Counted from the stretch's first letter, positions 27,608 to 36,324 are shown. The stretch is DNA of 64,000 nt from an uncultured Bacteroidota bacterium (GCA_903853805.1 CAINUN010000085.1:151624-215623), one strand, 5' to 3'. Notes: generated by a model not told the origin, from the letters alone. Numbers and translations are program-made.

Positions 27608-27643
27608 AAAAAATAGGCAGCCTATTTAGACTGCCTATTTTTT
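27608..27643 (-). terminator. Intrinsic terminator of the second T9SS cargo gene
   Basis: Stem AAATAGGCAG (27611-27620), loop of 10, CTGCCTATTT (27631-27640), with an A-run on the left that is the T-run for minus-strand transcription. It sits 18 nt after the stop at 27661. Confidence 0.9.
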
Positions 27644-27660
27644 AAAAATGATGTTATATA

Positions 27661-29562
27661 TTATTTAGTAACTGTAAGTTTTACAGATTGGCTTGTCTCT
27701 TCTGTAGATACAGAAACATTATAAATACCTGTTTCCATGTTATTGGTTGGAATAAAAATGTTTTGTTCACCATTACCAAATTCATTAGAAGATGAATAAA
27801 CAACACGACCTAAGGCATCAATAACATTAATAGAAAGAGTGGTTGCTTTTTCAAGATTAACATTTAGGTTAGTTCCGTTTGTAGCAGGATTTGGAAATAA
27901 TGCTATCTGCTTGATATTGCCAGTAATATCATTTACACCAGACCAAGCAGCAGGGATAGAAACAGATTGAAGAATTTCTTTTGAAGAAACATCCTGTAAG
28001 AAAGCAACTAAATTACTATTAATTGGAGAACTCCAGAAAACATTAGACATCTGAGTTACAGCTCCAATTGTAAATTTATAACGCTGAACAAAAGTTTGAG
28101 AAACTCCAGCGTTAAAACTTGTAATCGCAATACCATTACCATCAGGTAACATTTTACGCATAATATGGTAGTAATCTAATTGTCCAGTTGTATTTCCGGT
28201 GTTTTGGTAATGCTTTTCAGTAGTTGATAATAACAACTTATAGTTTACACCACTTAGACTGAAATTAGGAGTAACGATAACTTTAGCAATAATTGAGTCA
28301 TTCTTAATTTCGTAAGAACCACTTAGTGTAACATAAGCAGGTGATGTTTTAGACGCATCAATTTCAGATTGATTTCCAGAAGTTCCTTGGGCACCATTTG
28401 TGAAGTGGTCAGGAATTCCTGAAACATTATAATAAGTACGACGAGTCAGGCCATCATTGTTATAGCTAACATCATTTCCTGGTGAAGGCCAATTCATTTG
28501 ATACTTAACAGCATTGAAATGTGAACTTGGAAGGTTTACATTATTGGTTTGAATAAGCGGGTCAAATGTTGCATTGAAAGACGCACAAGGAGCACAAGTT
28601 GAAGATGAGAACTCTTCAATTATCCCATTTCTTGGAACTGAACTTGTAGCTACCGCAAAGTTTGATGTTGCTTGGTTATTAGTAGTAACGTTATCAGCAC
28701 CTCCGTTTACTTGAAGAATATTAAATGTAATTGTGTGAGAACCTACTGAAGGGTTTGTAATTGGAGATGTAAAAGATAAAGTACTTGATCCAAGAGGAGC
28801 AATATTTACAGTAAATGTTTGAGTAATTGGAGAACCAGCATCAACTTTATAACTTGCTTGAATAGAAGTAATGTTTGATGAACCCATGTTAGTGACTTTT
28901 ACAGTAACTGGGTTAGATGATGTTCCAGCTACAATGTTTGAAAAATTCACTTTTGTAGCAGCAGCGTCAAGAGCAGCACTCATGTTTTGGGTCCCAACAT
29001 TATCAACACGAACAGAACCTTGATTGTAAGTATTGTTTCTTATTGCAATTCTAATTGTTTGACCGTTGAAGGCTGCCAATGATGCTCCGTGAGTTTGATA
29101 AGGAGTTGGGTCATCATATAATGTAGCTGGCGCGTCATATATTTTTTGAGTAAAAGACGAGGTTGTTGTACCGGCTGTAGGTGAAACCCAAATTTGCAAA
29201 TTGTCTACATAAGTAGCTCCTGCACTACACCAATCTTCCCATTTAATAATCATATTAGCGTTATTCACCGTAAAAGCTGGAGAAATTATCCACCTGTCTG
29301 CTGTTCCAACTGGGGTAAATGCAGATGCTGTTAACATCACAGAATCACCAGTTGCACGCAAACGTGTCATCCAAGCCTGAGCAGTAAGAGTTGCAGGGAT
29401 TGGAGCTGAGAACATAGAAGCATTAACGGTAAGGTTATCATTGTTAACCATTGACCATGTAGCGGGGAAACCGCTGTTAAATGTTTCTGTAGCCAATTGT
29501 GCCGAAGCAAACTGACCGAAACCAAGCATAGCAATGCTTGACGCAAGTATAAGTTTTTTCAT
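27661..29562 (-). CDS. T9SS cargo protein, tandem paralog of 25619-27505
   Basis: A 633-residue secreted protein with the same architecture as the neighbour: signal peptide to about 21 (FGQFASAQ), choice-of-anchor J-like domain (TAQAWMTRLRATGDSVMLTA, RWIISPAFTVNNANMIIKWE), CARDB-like sandwich, Omp28-like segment RNGIIEEFSSSTCAPCASFN with the same CxxC, a shared stretch SSPFNAVKYQMNWPSPGNDV-like, and a type A sorting domain ending SVKLTVTK. The thiol segment and the NWPSPGNDVSYN/YYNVSGIPDHFTNGAQG region are nearly identical between the copies, while the N-terminal domains have drifted. Each copy has its own terminator. A surface redox or ligand-binding role is possible but not shown. Confidence 0.9.
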   Translation of the reverse strand: MKKLILASSIAMLGFGQFASAQLATETFNSGFPATWSMVNNDNLTVNASMFSAPIPATLTAQAWMTRLRATGDSVMLTASAFTPVGTADRWIISPAFTVNNANMIIKWEDWCSAGATYVDNLQIWVSPTAGTTTSSFTQKIYDAPATLYDDPTPYQTHGASLAAFNGQTIRIAIRNNTYNQGSVRVDNVGTQNMSAALDAAATKVNFSNIVAGTSSNPVTVKVTNMGSSNITSIQASYKVDAGSPITQTFTVNIAPLGSSTLSFTSPITNPSVGSHTITFNILQVNGGADNVTTNNQATSNFAVATSSVPRNGIIEEFSSSTCAPCASFNATFDPLIQTNNVNLPSSHFNAVKYQMNWPSPGNDVSYNNDGLTRRTYYNVSGIPDHFTNGAQGTSGNQSEIDASKTSPAYVTLSGSYEIKNDSIIAKVIVTPNFSLSGVNYKLLLSTTEKHYQNTGNTTGQLDYYHIMRKMLPDGNGIAITSFNAGVSQTFVQRYKFTIGAVTQMSNVFWSSPINSNLVAFLQDVSSKEILQSVSIPAAWSGVNDITGNIKQIALFPNPATNGTNLNVNLEKATTLSINVIDALGRVVYSSSNEFGNGEQNIFIPTNNMETGIYNVSVSTEETSQSVKLTVTK

Positions 29563-29638
29563 GTCTTTTGATTTTTGTAAAAATACAATTTTTGTGACAT
29601 AAACTATTTTTTCTGAGAAATTATTTTCCTCATTCGCT

Positions 29639-29646
29639 TACCTTCG
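29639..29646 (+). promoter_or_regulatory. Putative -7 element for the TPP riboswitch transcript
   Basis: TACCTTCG differs from TAnnTTTG at one position and lies about 20 nt before the riboswitch P1 stem, so a transcript starting near 29653 would include the whole aptamer. The same octamer precedes glnS at 49116. Confidence 0.4.
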
Positions 29647-29665
29647 CCCTCTAACATTTTTTATC

Positions 29666-29750
29666 ACTCGGGGTGCCTCATAATAAAGGGCTGAGATCAT
29701 ACCCGCTGAACCTAGACCGGGTAATGCCGGTTAGGAAAGTAACATTCAGC
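29666..29750 (+). promoter_or_regulatory. TPP riboswitch (THI element)
   Basis: Contains the conserved aptamer blocks in order: GGGGTGCC (29670-29677), GGGCTGAGATCATACCCG (pyrimidine-sensor arm, from 29688), CTGAACCTAGACCGGGTAAT and GCCGGTTAGGAAAGTAAC with the closing strand. The aptamer binds thiamine diphosphate and shuts off the downstream gene when thiamine is sufficient. No strong terminator hairpin with T-run is visible between the aptamer and the ATG at 29837, so control may act on translation or through a weaker structure. It directly precedes a TonB-dependent receptor, a known arrangement in Bacteroidota. Confidence 0.96.
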
Positions 29751-29836
29751 AGATATAGTCGTAATACTTGAGTAACAGAAAGAATTGCTGTTATTCATTC
29801 AACAAATGTTGATGCGCTCCGACTAAAACAATAGCC

Positions 29837-32035
29837 ATGCTTAGAAAAAAACTATTCGTCATTGCCAGTTTGGCAACTTTTTCCTGGAATGCTTTTGCTC
29901 AAGTAAAAGATTCTATCTCTAAAACTCAAGAGCTTCAACCAGTGGAAGTTCGTGCCGTTCGAACTAATTCAAATGCACCTTTTGCTAACACTGAAGTTAC
30001 TGAAAAAGACATTGCCAAACAAAATTTGGGGCAAGACATCCCTTATCTACTTCAAAACACGCCTTCTTCGGTAATTACTTCTGACGCAGGGGCTGGTGTG
30101 GGTTACACAGGTTTAAGAATTAGAGGAACCGACGGTACAAGAATTAATGTTACACTCAATGGAATTCCAGTGAACGATGCCGAATCGCAAGGCACTTATT
30201 TTGTAGATTTTGTAGACGTAGCGTCTTCAACCAATTCCATTCAAATTCAACGAGGAGTTGGCACTTCTACCAATGGTTCGGGTGCTTTTGGTGCAACAAT
30301 GAGTATCAGCAATCTTCAATTAAGCAACGAAGCAGGGGCAAGCGTAAATCTTTCCACAGGGTCTTTTAACACACAGAAATATACAGTCAAAGCTAGTTCT
30401 GGTTTGTTGCAAGGTGGTTGGCAGTTCGATGTTCGGATGAGTAAAGTCAATTCCGATGGGTTTATCGATCGTTCGACATCCGACCTAAAATCGCTTCAAT
30501 TAAATGTTGGTTGGAAGATTAATGAAAAAACGCGCTTGCGTGGTATGATTATGACTGGCACTGAAAAAACTGGTCAAGCTTGGAATGGTGTGCCTCAAGA
30601 TTCTTTGAGTACAAACAGAACTTACAACGAGCTCGGACTTAAATCGGATGGCACTTATTATCAAAACCAAACCGACAATTACCAACAAGATTATTATCAG
30701 TTATTTCTAGATCATCAATACAATAGTCGTTGGACAGCAAGTTTGGCAACTTTTCTTACCAAAGGGAAAGGCTATTATGAAGAGTATAAAACCGCACAAG
30801 CATTCAGCAGTTATGGTTTGCTGCCGTTTATTACGCCTTCCAATGATACTTTTTCGAGCACCGACCTTATTCGTCAACTATGGCTCGACAATAATTTTTA
30901 TGGTGCATTGGCTTCTGTATTTTATAACCAAAACAACACGCACCTCACTTTTGGTGGCGGCTACACCCAATATGATGGCAAGCAATATGGTTTTGTGAAA
31001 TGGGCGCAATATGCTGTGCCCAATGACTATCGTTGGTATTACAACACTTCAAATAAAACCGATTTCAATAGTTTTATAAAAGGCGAACAACAGTTAGGTA
31101 AGCTAAGTCTTTATGTTGATGTGCAACTAAGGGCAGTGAATTATGAAATTAATGGTTTTAGGAATAATCCCGAATTGAAGCCTTCCAACAATTATGTGTT
31201 TTTCAATCCTAAAGCCGGACTGAGTTATCATTTTGCTACTAATAATAGTAGTACACATAGAGTGTATGGATCAGTGGCTGTGGCTAACAAAGAACCCAAC
31301 CATGATGATTTTGAAGCAGCGAAAACAGAAGCACCCAAAGCCGAAAAGCTGACAGACTTTGAAGGCGGTTACGAAATTCGCAATGCCAAATGGACGGCTC
31401 ATGCCAATATGTTTTACATGAACTATAAAGACCAACTAGTGCTAACAGGAAAAGTAAATGACGTAGGTGCCTACACCCGCACTAATGTGCCCAACAGTTT
31501 TAGAAGTGGTGTGGAGTTGATGGCTGGCTATCGGTTCAATGATTGGTTGCGTATAGATGCCAATGCTACTTTCTCTCAAAATAAAATCAAAGACTTCACA
31601 GAGTTTGTGGATGATTATGACAATGGTGGTCAATCGGCTATTCAACACGGAACAACTGACATATCTTTCTCTCCTGCGCATATGTATTTTGCTTCATTGC
31701 AAATGAAACCTTTTCCCAACCTTCATTTTTGGCGTCATTGGAGCGTAGATATCACACAGAAACAGGTAGGCAAACAATACCTCGACAACACAAGTAATGA
31801 TCAACGCAGCATCCATCCTTATAGCCTCACCGATATAAGTCTTCATTTTGCCATCAAAACCAAAATCGTAAAAGAATTGGGTTTTTCGCTTGCCTTAAAA
31901 AACATCTTCAACAAGGTGTATGAAAGCAACGGCTACACCTTTAGCTATATTTATGGACAAACGTTTACAACGCAGAACTATTACTATCCTCAGGCAGGAT
32001 TTAATTGGTTGATGGGGTTGAATATGAAGTGGTAG
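29837..32035 (+). CDS. TonB-dependent outer membrane receptor, predicted thiamine uptake
   Basis: A 732-residue TonB-dependent receptor. Signal peptide to about residue 21 (WNAFAQ); plug domain about 45-160 with ITSDAGAGVGYTGLRIRGTD and TLNGIPVNDAESQGTYFVDF; then a 22-strand barrel ending in a C-terminal aromatic (LMGLNMKW). A conventional carboxypeptidase-like N-terminal domain is absent. The TPP riboswitch 90 nt upstream strongly suggests that it imports thiamine or a thiamine precursor across the outer membrane, as predicted for riboswitch-controlled receptors in this phylum. No inner-membrane partner (PnuT/ThiT type) follows; the next gene is convergent. Confidence 0.93.
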   Translation: MLRKKLFVIASLATFSWNAFAQVKDSISKTQELQPVEVRAVRTNSNAPFANTEVTEKDIAKQNLGQDIPYLLQNTPSSVITSDAGAGVGYTGLRIRGTDGTRINVTLNGIPVNDAESQGTYFVDFVDVASSTNSIQIQRGVGTSTNGSGAFGATMSISNLQLSNEAGASVNLSTGSFNTQKYTVKASSGLLQGGWQFDVRMSKVNSDGFIDRSTSDLKSLQLNVGWKINEKTRLRGMIMTGTEKTGQAWNGVPQDSLSTNRTYNELGLKSDGTYYQNQTDNYQQDYYQLFLDHQYNSRWTASLATFLTKGKGYYEEYKTAQAFSSYGLLPFITPSNDTFSSTDLIRQLWLDNNFYGALASVFYNQNNTHLTFGGGYTQYDGKQYGFVKWAQYAVPNDYRWYYNTSNKTDFNSFIKGEQQLGKLSLYVDVQLRAVNYEINGFRNNPELKPSNNYVFFNPKAGLSYHFATNNSSTHRVYGSVAVANKEPNHDDFEAAKTEAPKAEKLTDFEGGYEIRNAKWTAHANMFYMNYKDQLVLTGKVNDVGAYTRTNVPNSFRSGVELMAGYRFNDWLRIDANATFSQNKIKDFTEFVDDYDNGGQSAIQHGTTDISFSPAHMYFASLQMKPFPNLHFWRHWSVDITQKQVGKQYLDNTSNDQRSIHPYSLTDISLHFAIKTKIVKELGFSLALKNIFNKVYESNGYTFSYIYGQTFTTQNYYYPQAGFNWLMGLNMKW

Positions 32036-32051
32036 TTTTCTAAAAAATAAT

Positions 32052-32777
32052 TCAGGAAGCGTAAGCAATGAAGTAATAATCCTTGCTGCTATAATAGGTT
32101 TCGGTAAATTCTTTTAAAGAAAAAGGTGGCTCGTTTTGGAGCCATTTTTTCATGAGCGAAACTTTTAAACCGCAATCTGTAAGCAAATTGAAAACTTGTT
32201 CGGGCTTGGTGCCATAACAATCCGAAGCTCCCAATCCATGTTCGAAGATGATGGTGGGTTGGCAACGAGCAATTGTTTTTTTTGCGCCTTCTAAAACTAA
32301 CAACTCACCGCCTTCAACATCAATCTTAATAAGGTCAACCAAAAACTTTTCATCTAAAACATTATCAAGCAATTCGGTGGTAACGTTGATACTTTCGTCC
32401 TTTTCGTTAGGGCGGTCATATTTTCGCTTAACGAGTCCACTGTAAGATGGATTGGATACCACTAGATTAAAAGATGCTGTTCCTGTGTTGTTGCTAAGCG
32501 CAATATCCTTCACAATAATTTTTGCATTGCCTGCGTATTTCTTTTTCAGGTTTTGAAACAAAAAAGGAATGGGCTCAAATGCAAAATGATTTCCCTCGGG
32601 TGCTGCATTGATTATTTGGTCAAGCACTTCTCCTTTGTGTGCGCCAATGTCTATGCAATTACTTCCACGCTTACATACACGTTCAATCACTTTTTTTGTT
32701 TGCGCGTCATATTGTTGGTTCTTAGTGAAGTTGATGGGTATGGCTTTGATTATTTTCTTTAGGAAGTTTTTAAGCAT
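32052..32777 (-). CDS. FkbM-family SAM-dependent methyltransferase
   Basis: A 241-residue methyltransferase with SAM-binding motif I NCIDIGAHKGEVLDQI, the post-I acidic region HFAFEPIPFLFQNLKKKY and the family signature LIKIDVEGGELLVLEGAKKT followed by PTIIFEHG. FkbM enzymes O-methylate small molecules or glycans, often in surface polysaccharide synthesis. ATG at 32777 is chosen; the frame is open to 32846 but would run into the region upstream of lpxH. It stands alone, convergent with the TonB receptor and divergent from the lpxH-like gene, so no pathway can be named from context. Confidence 0.88.
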   Translation of the reverse strand: MLKNFLKKIIKAIPINFTKNQQYDAQTKKVIERVCKRGSNCIDIGAHKGEVLDQIINAAPEGNHFAFEPIPFLFQNLKKKYAGNAKIIVKDIALSNNTGTASFNLVVSNPSYSGLVKRKYDRPNEKDESINVTTELLDNVLDEKFLVDLIKIDVEGGELLVLEGAKKTIARCQPTIIFEHGLGASDCYGTKPEQVFNLLTDCGLKVSLMKKWLQNEPPFSLKEFTETYYSSKDYYFIAYAS

Positions 32778-32885
32778 CGTGTAATTGTTTCGTGGAAACG
32801 ACTGCAAAGTAAATGAAACTTCAATTGTCCTTGACAAAACAGGCATTGTTTTACATTTCCTAAATTGCAGCGTTTTCCATCCTAC

Positions 32886-33638
32886 ATGATTTTACCGCAA
32901 GGCAAGAAAATTTATTTCGCTTCCGATTTTCATTTCGGCATTCCTGACAAGGCATCAAGTATTGCACGGGAAAAGCGTGTTTGCCTATGGCTTGATGAAA
33001 TCAAAAAAGACGCAGCCCACTTATACCTTGTCGGCGACATTTTTGATGCTTGGTTTGAATATAAAAACGTGGTACCTAAGGGATATACTCGTTTCTTGGG
33101 TAAACTAGCTGAATTAAGCGATGCAGGGCTACCTATCGAAGCCTTTACGGGCAATCATGACCTTTGGATGCGAGGCTATTTTCAAGAAGAATTGAACATT
33201 CCTATTCATCATGAGCCCATCAAAAGAGAATTCAATGGCAAGCAATTCTTCATTGGTCATGGCGATGGATTAGGACCTGGTGATAATGGCTATAAGATTT
33301 TGAAGACGGTGTTGCGCAATCCTTTTTCTCAATGGCTTTACCGAAGAATTCATCCCGATACGGGCGTGGGTATTGCAAGTTGGTTGAGCCATAAAGGTCC
33401 AAAGCATATTGCAGCAGACGATCCTTTTCTTGGTCCTGATAAAGAGTTTTTAGTACAGTTTTGCTTACAGCATTTGCAACAAGAGCATATCGACTATTTC
33501 ATCTTCGGGCATCGTCATATTGCCATCGAATATCCTTTGCCTCAAAATAGCTTGTATGTAAACCTTGGCGACTGGCTTAGGTTTAATAGCTATGCTGTGT
33601 TTGATGGCGTTGATTTAAAACTTCAATATTACAAGTGA
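32886..33638 (+). CDS. lpxH: UDP-2,3-diacylglucosamine diphosphatase family metallophosphoesterase (LpxH-like)
   Basis: A 250-residue calcineurin-like phosphoesterase with every metal motif: FASDFHFG (DxH), LVGDIFDAW (GD), TGNHDLW (GNHD), FIGHGDGLGPGDNGY (GH) and IFGHRH at the C-terminus. It fits LpxH/YbbF, which makes lipid X in lipid A synthesis; Bacteroidota usually have this longer relative. ATG at 32886 is used; a TTG seven codons upstream is possible. Its stop overlaps the next start as TGATG (33636-33640), so lpxH and the sixA-like gene are translationally coupled. Confidence 0.9.
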   Translation: MILPQGKKIYFASDFHFGIPDKASSIAREKRVCLWLDEIKKDAAHLYLVGDIFDAWFEYKNVVPKGYTRFLGKLAELSDAGLPIEAFTGNHDLWMRGYFQEELNIPIHHEPIKREFNGKQFFIGHGDGLGPGDNGYKILKTVLRNPFSQWLYRRIHPDTGVGIASWLSHKGPKHIAADDPFLGPDKEFLVQFCLQHLQQEHIDYFIFGHRHIAIEYPLPQNSLYVNLGDWLRFNSYAVFDGVDLKLQYYK

Positions 33639-34147
33639 TGGAACGCAAGGTTTTTTTGATTCGTCATGCAAAATCTAGTTGGGCAAACGCCTTTGAAAAA
33701 GATTTTGATCGCTCGCTCAATGACCGTGGTTTTCATGATGCTCCCTTAATGGGAAAAGTGCTGAAAGAGCAAGGAATTTTCCCTGATGCTATTCTTGCAA
33801 GTGCCGCTAAAAGAACCACACAGACCGCAACATTAATTGCCGAAGGGCTGCATTTTGAAAGCAAGAACATTCAATTTACACAGCAGCTTTACCACGCATC
33901 GGCTGCAACTATTGCTGACATTATTGCTTGCTTGAATGACGAATGGAAATCGGTTTTTATTGTTACTCACAACCCGGGGATTACCGATTTTGTCAATCAA
34001 CTTTCCAATAAATTTTTAATTGCCAACATGCCTACATGTGGTATTGTTGGTGCAAGTTTTCATGCCGATCATTGGTATGATTTCGGCAATCAACCTAAAG
34101 ACGTATTTCTATTTGAGTTTCCTAAAAAATACTATGACAGTAAATAA
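33638..34147 (+). CDS. SixA-type histidine phosphatase
   Basis: A 169-residue phosphoglycerate-mutase-like protein with the RHG-type catalytic motif in the form LIRHAKSSW, an ASAAKRTTQTA segment and the second catalytic histidine in FIVTHNPGITDFVNQL. SixA dephosphorylates phosphohistidine in phosphorelays; Bacteroidota homologues are mostly uncharacterised. The ATG at 33638 overlaps the lpxH stop (TGATG), and the 3' end overlaps the kinase/RapZ gene by 14 nt, so three genes are tightly coupled. The histidine phosphatase could also act on a sugar phosphate, which would fit the next gene. Confidence 0.88.
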   Translation: MERKVFLIRHAKSSWANAFEKDFDRSLNDRGFHDAPLMGKVLKEQGIFPDAILASAAKRTTQTATLIAEGLHFESKNIQFTQQLYHASAATIADIIACLNDEWKSVFIVTHNPGITDFVNQLSNKFLIANMPTCGIVGASFHADHWYDFGNQPKDVFLFEFPKKYYDSK

Positions 34148-35600
34148 GACCACCGCTATCGCAATTACTAACTTAGAGAAATTATTTGAAGAGCATTTCG
34201 GTGTTGCTGCCGAGCATATTGAATTGTTGCCCGTTTCTGGCTCCGACAGAAGATATTATCGCTTGCGCAACGGAAACAAAACTGCAATTGGTACCTACAA
34301 CACCAATGTAGCCGAGAACAATACCTATTTCTATTTCACCGAGCTTTTTAAGAAGCACGAAATCAACGTGCCCGAAATTTATAAAACAAGTAAAGACCGC
34401 CGTTGTTATTTACAACAAGATTTAGGTAGCAATTCTTTGTTCGACCAAGTGATGAAGGAAGGCTATACTGAAAGTGTAAGGCAGCAATACCACATAGCTA
34501 TCGAGCAGCTTGTGCGTGCGCAATGGATTGCAGGACGAGAAGCCAATTTCAACCAATGTTTTTCTACCAAAGCCTTTGACGAAAAAGCCATTATGGCCGA
34601 TTTGTTTTACTTCAAATACTACTTTGCCGACCTCCAAAAAGTGCATTACGACAAGAATGCATTGATGGATGAAATGGAGCGAATGAGTAAAGAACTTGCC
34701 AATGTGCAACCGCAAATGCTGATGTATCGCGACTTTCAAAGCCGCAATGTGATGCTGCATGAAGGCAAGGCATTCCTCATCGATTTTCAGGGATGTATGA
34801 AAGGCTCGGTGCAATATGATTTGGCTTCGCTTCTTTGGCAAGCAAAGGCACAATTGCCCGAAGCTTGGAAGGAAGACATGCTGAATCATTATGTATCTAC
34901 CCTACATAAGTTGCACATTCCAAGGATGGATGAAATATTCTTCCGCAAAGGCTATGCTCAGTTTGTATTGCTGCGTTTGTTGCAGGTGTTAGGTGCTTAT
35001 GGTTTCCGTGGCTTGTTGCAGCGCAAACCTCATTTCATTTCTAGCATTGCCCCTGCTTTAAAAAACCTCGAAACCTTCCTTTCCATTTATCCGCAAATAC
35101 CCAATCATCCCGAACTGCGTTCCTTGCTCGAAAAACTTTCGACTAAGGAAATGCAAGAGATGTATGCCCAACCCGTTCGTAAAGAACAATCGAAACTACA
35201 AGTGACCGTCAATAGTTTTTCTTATAAACAAGGCATTCCTAAAGACAAGAGTGCGCATGGCGGCGGCTTTGTTTTCGATTGCAGAGGCATCCTCAATCCG
35301 GGAAGATTTGCGGCATACAAACACCTCACAGGAAAGGACGCTGCGGTGCAAGATTTTTTAAGAATTGAATCGAAGATGCCCGACTTTTTAGACCATGTTT
35401 ATGCCCTTGTTTCCATCAATGTAGATGATTATCTCTCGCGCGGTTTTGATAACCTCAGTATCAATTTTGGTTGCACCGGCGGACAACATCGTTCTGTTTT
35501 TGCTGCCGAGCAATTGGCTGCTTACTTAACCAATCGCTATCAAATTCAAGTGAGTGTAAACCACTTAAATGAAGAACGTTGGATGTTGGAGGCGGAGTAG
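34134..35600 (+). CDS. Fusion of an APH-type sugar/aminoglycoside kinase domain with a RapZ C-terminal domain
   Basis: A 488-residue two-domain protein. Residues 1 to about 345 form a phosphotransferase domain like AmgK/APH: SGSDRRYYRLRNGNKTAIG (nucleotide loop region), the Brenner-type loop MYRDFQSRNVML around residue 200 and metal site FLIDFQG. Residues about 357-488 match the RapZ C-terminal domain: FVFDCRGILNPGR, YLSRGFDNLSINFGCTGGQH and RSVFAAEQLAAYL. In enterobacteria that domain senses glucosamine-6-phosphate and AmgK phosphorylates MurNAc/GlcNAc anomerically, so a role in amino-sugar recycling is attractive but inferred. ATG 34134 overlaps sixA; a longer frame from 34020 would overlap it by 128 nt. 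Confidence 0.88.
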   Translation: MTVNKTTAIAITNLEKLFEEHFGVAAEHIELLPVSGSDRRYYRLRNGNKTAIGTYNTNVAENNTYFYFTELFKKHEINVPEIYKTSKDRRCYLQQDLGSNSLFDQVMKEGYTESVRQQYHIAIEQLVRAQWIAGREANFNQCFSTKAFDEKAIMADLFYFKYYFADLQKVHYDKNALMDEMERMSKELANVQPQMLMYRDFQSRNVMLHEGKAFLIDFQGCMKGSVQYDLASLLWQAKAQLPEAWKEDMLNHYVSTLHKLHIPRMDEIFFRKGYAQFVLLRLLQVLGAYGFRGLLQRKPHFISSIAPALKNLETFLSIYPQIPNHPELRSLLEKLSTKEMQEMYAQPVRKEQSKLQVTVNSFSYKQGIPKDKSAHGGGFVFDCRGILNPGRFAAYKHLTGKDAAVQDFLRIESKMPDFLDHVYALVSINVDDYLSRGFDNLSINFGCTGGQHRSVFAAEQLAAYLTNRYQIQVSVNHLNEERWMLEAE

Positions 35601-35634
35601 TGGCTGTAATGTGCGGCATGTAAAAGGAAAAATC

Positions 35635-35673
35635 AAAAAAGCCATCTCTTTTTTAGTAGAGATGGCTTTTTTT
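35635..35673. terminator. Bidirectional terminator between kinase/RapZ gene and small protein A
   Basis: A-run and AAAGCCATCTCT stem, loop TTTTTAGT, AGAGATGGCTTTTTTT. It lies 35 nt after the + strand stop and 16 nt after the - strand stop, so it can end both convergent transcripts. Confidence 0.93.
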
Positions 35674-35688
35674 AAATAGCACCAAAGA

Positions 35689-36042
35689 TTATTTGGTAGC
35701 CTTTTTGGTTGGTTTCTTTTTTTCCGATTTACGAACGCCACCTGCCTTTTCATACTCACTGCTATCTTTGCCGTAAGCTGAACCGACACCACTTAACATA
35801 CGTTCGTTCCAATCCCTTAATTTGGTTACTTCAGCCTTAAACTTGTTGTATAAATCATCAAGTGTGCTTAAACCGCTGTTGTAATCATTCATTGAATCCC
35901 CTACTTTTTTAATTTGTAAGGCATAATTGTCCACCGTTTGCCCTTTTCCAAGGTCAAGTTTAGGGTCAATACTTTTAATTCCAGCCATTCTTACATTGGC
36001 TTTATCCAGCGTTGGATTCTTTTCTAATTTTCTTCTTCCCAT
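35689..36042 (-). CDS. Small basic protein of unknown function next to array A (YGxDSxE...KSE family)
   Basis: A 117-residue soluble protein, MGRRKLEKNPTLDKANVRMA at the start. The middle (about 35-85) is amphipathic helix, and the C-terminus reads SAYGKDSSEYEKAGGVRKSE followed by a lysine-rich KKKPTKKATK tail. The same C-terminal pattern (xxYGxDSxExxxxGxxKKSExKKPT) occurs in the protein at 51825-52193, so the two are related despite weak similarity elsewhere. I recall similar short proteins of unknown function in diverse bacteria. No signal peptide, TM or catalytic motif. Its 5' end is 30 nt from the 21-nt repeat array A. Positive tail could bind nucleic acid; function not known. Confidence 0.8.
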   Translation of the reverse strand: MGRRKLEKNPTLDKANVRMAGIKSIDPKLDLGKGQTVDNYALQIKKVGDSMNDYNSGLSTLDDLYNKFKAEVTKLRDWNERMLSGVGSAYGKDSSEYEKAGGVRKSEKKKPTKKATK

Positions 36043-36072
36043 GATTTTCTTATGCTTAGAAGTTAATAATTA

Positions 36073-36324
36073 TTTTAATGTTTTAAAATGAGGTTGCTGT
36101 TTTTGTTGAAAATGCTTGAATGTTTCTTTGTAATGCTTAAGTGTTCTTTAGTAACGTTGGAATGTTTTTTAGAACAACTTGAGTAATCGTTAGAAACGTT
36201 GAAGCATTTCTTAGTAACGCTTGAATGTTCTTTAGAAACACTTGAATGCTCGTTAGGAAAGTTGAAGCTATACTTAGTAACACTTGAGTGTTCTTTAGGA
36301 AGGCTTGAATATTTCTTAGGAATG
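36073..36324 (+). repeat. Repeat array A: about 12 units of a 21-nt degenerate repeat
   Basis: Units begin at 36073, 36094, 36115, 36136, 36157, 36178, 36199, 36220, 36241, 36262, 36283 and 36304, with no indel. The + strand consensus is about CTTGARTGTTnCTTAGnAAC plus one variable base. Positions 8-12 vary most, while CTTGA and CTTAG/CTTTAG are kept. Best units are at 36220 and 36241. The period keeps one reading frame open on the minus strand, but the translated product (EHSSVTK-like heptads) is not a credible protein. The rest of the gap, 36325-36498, has nothing I recognise. The array lies upstream of the leftward gene at 35689-36042. Confidence 0.95.
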
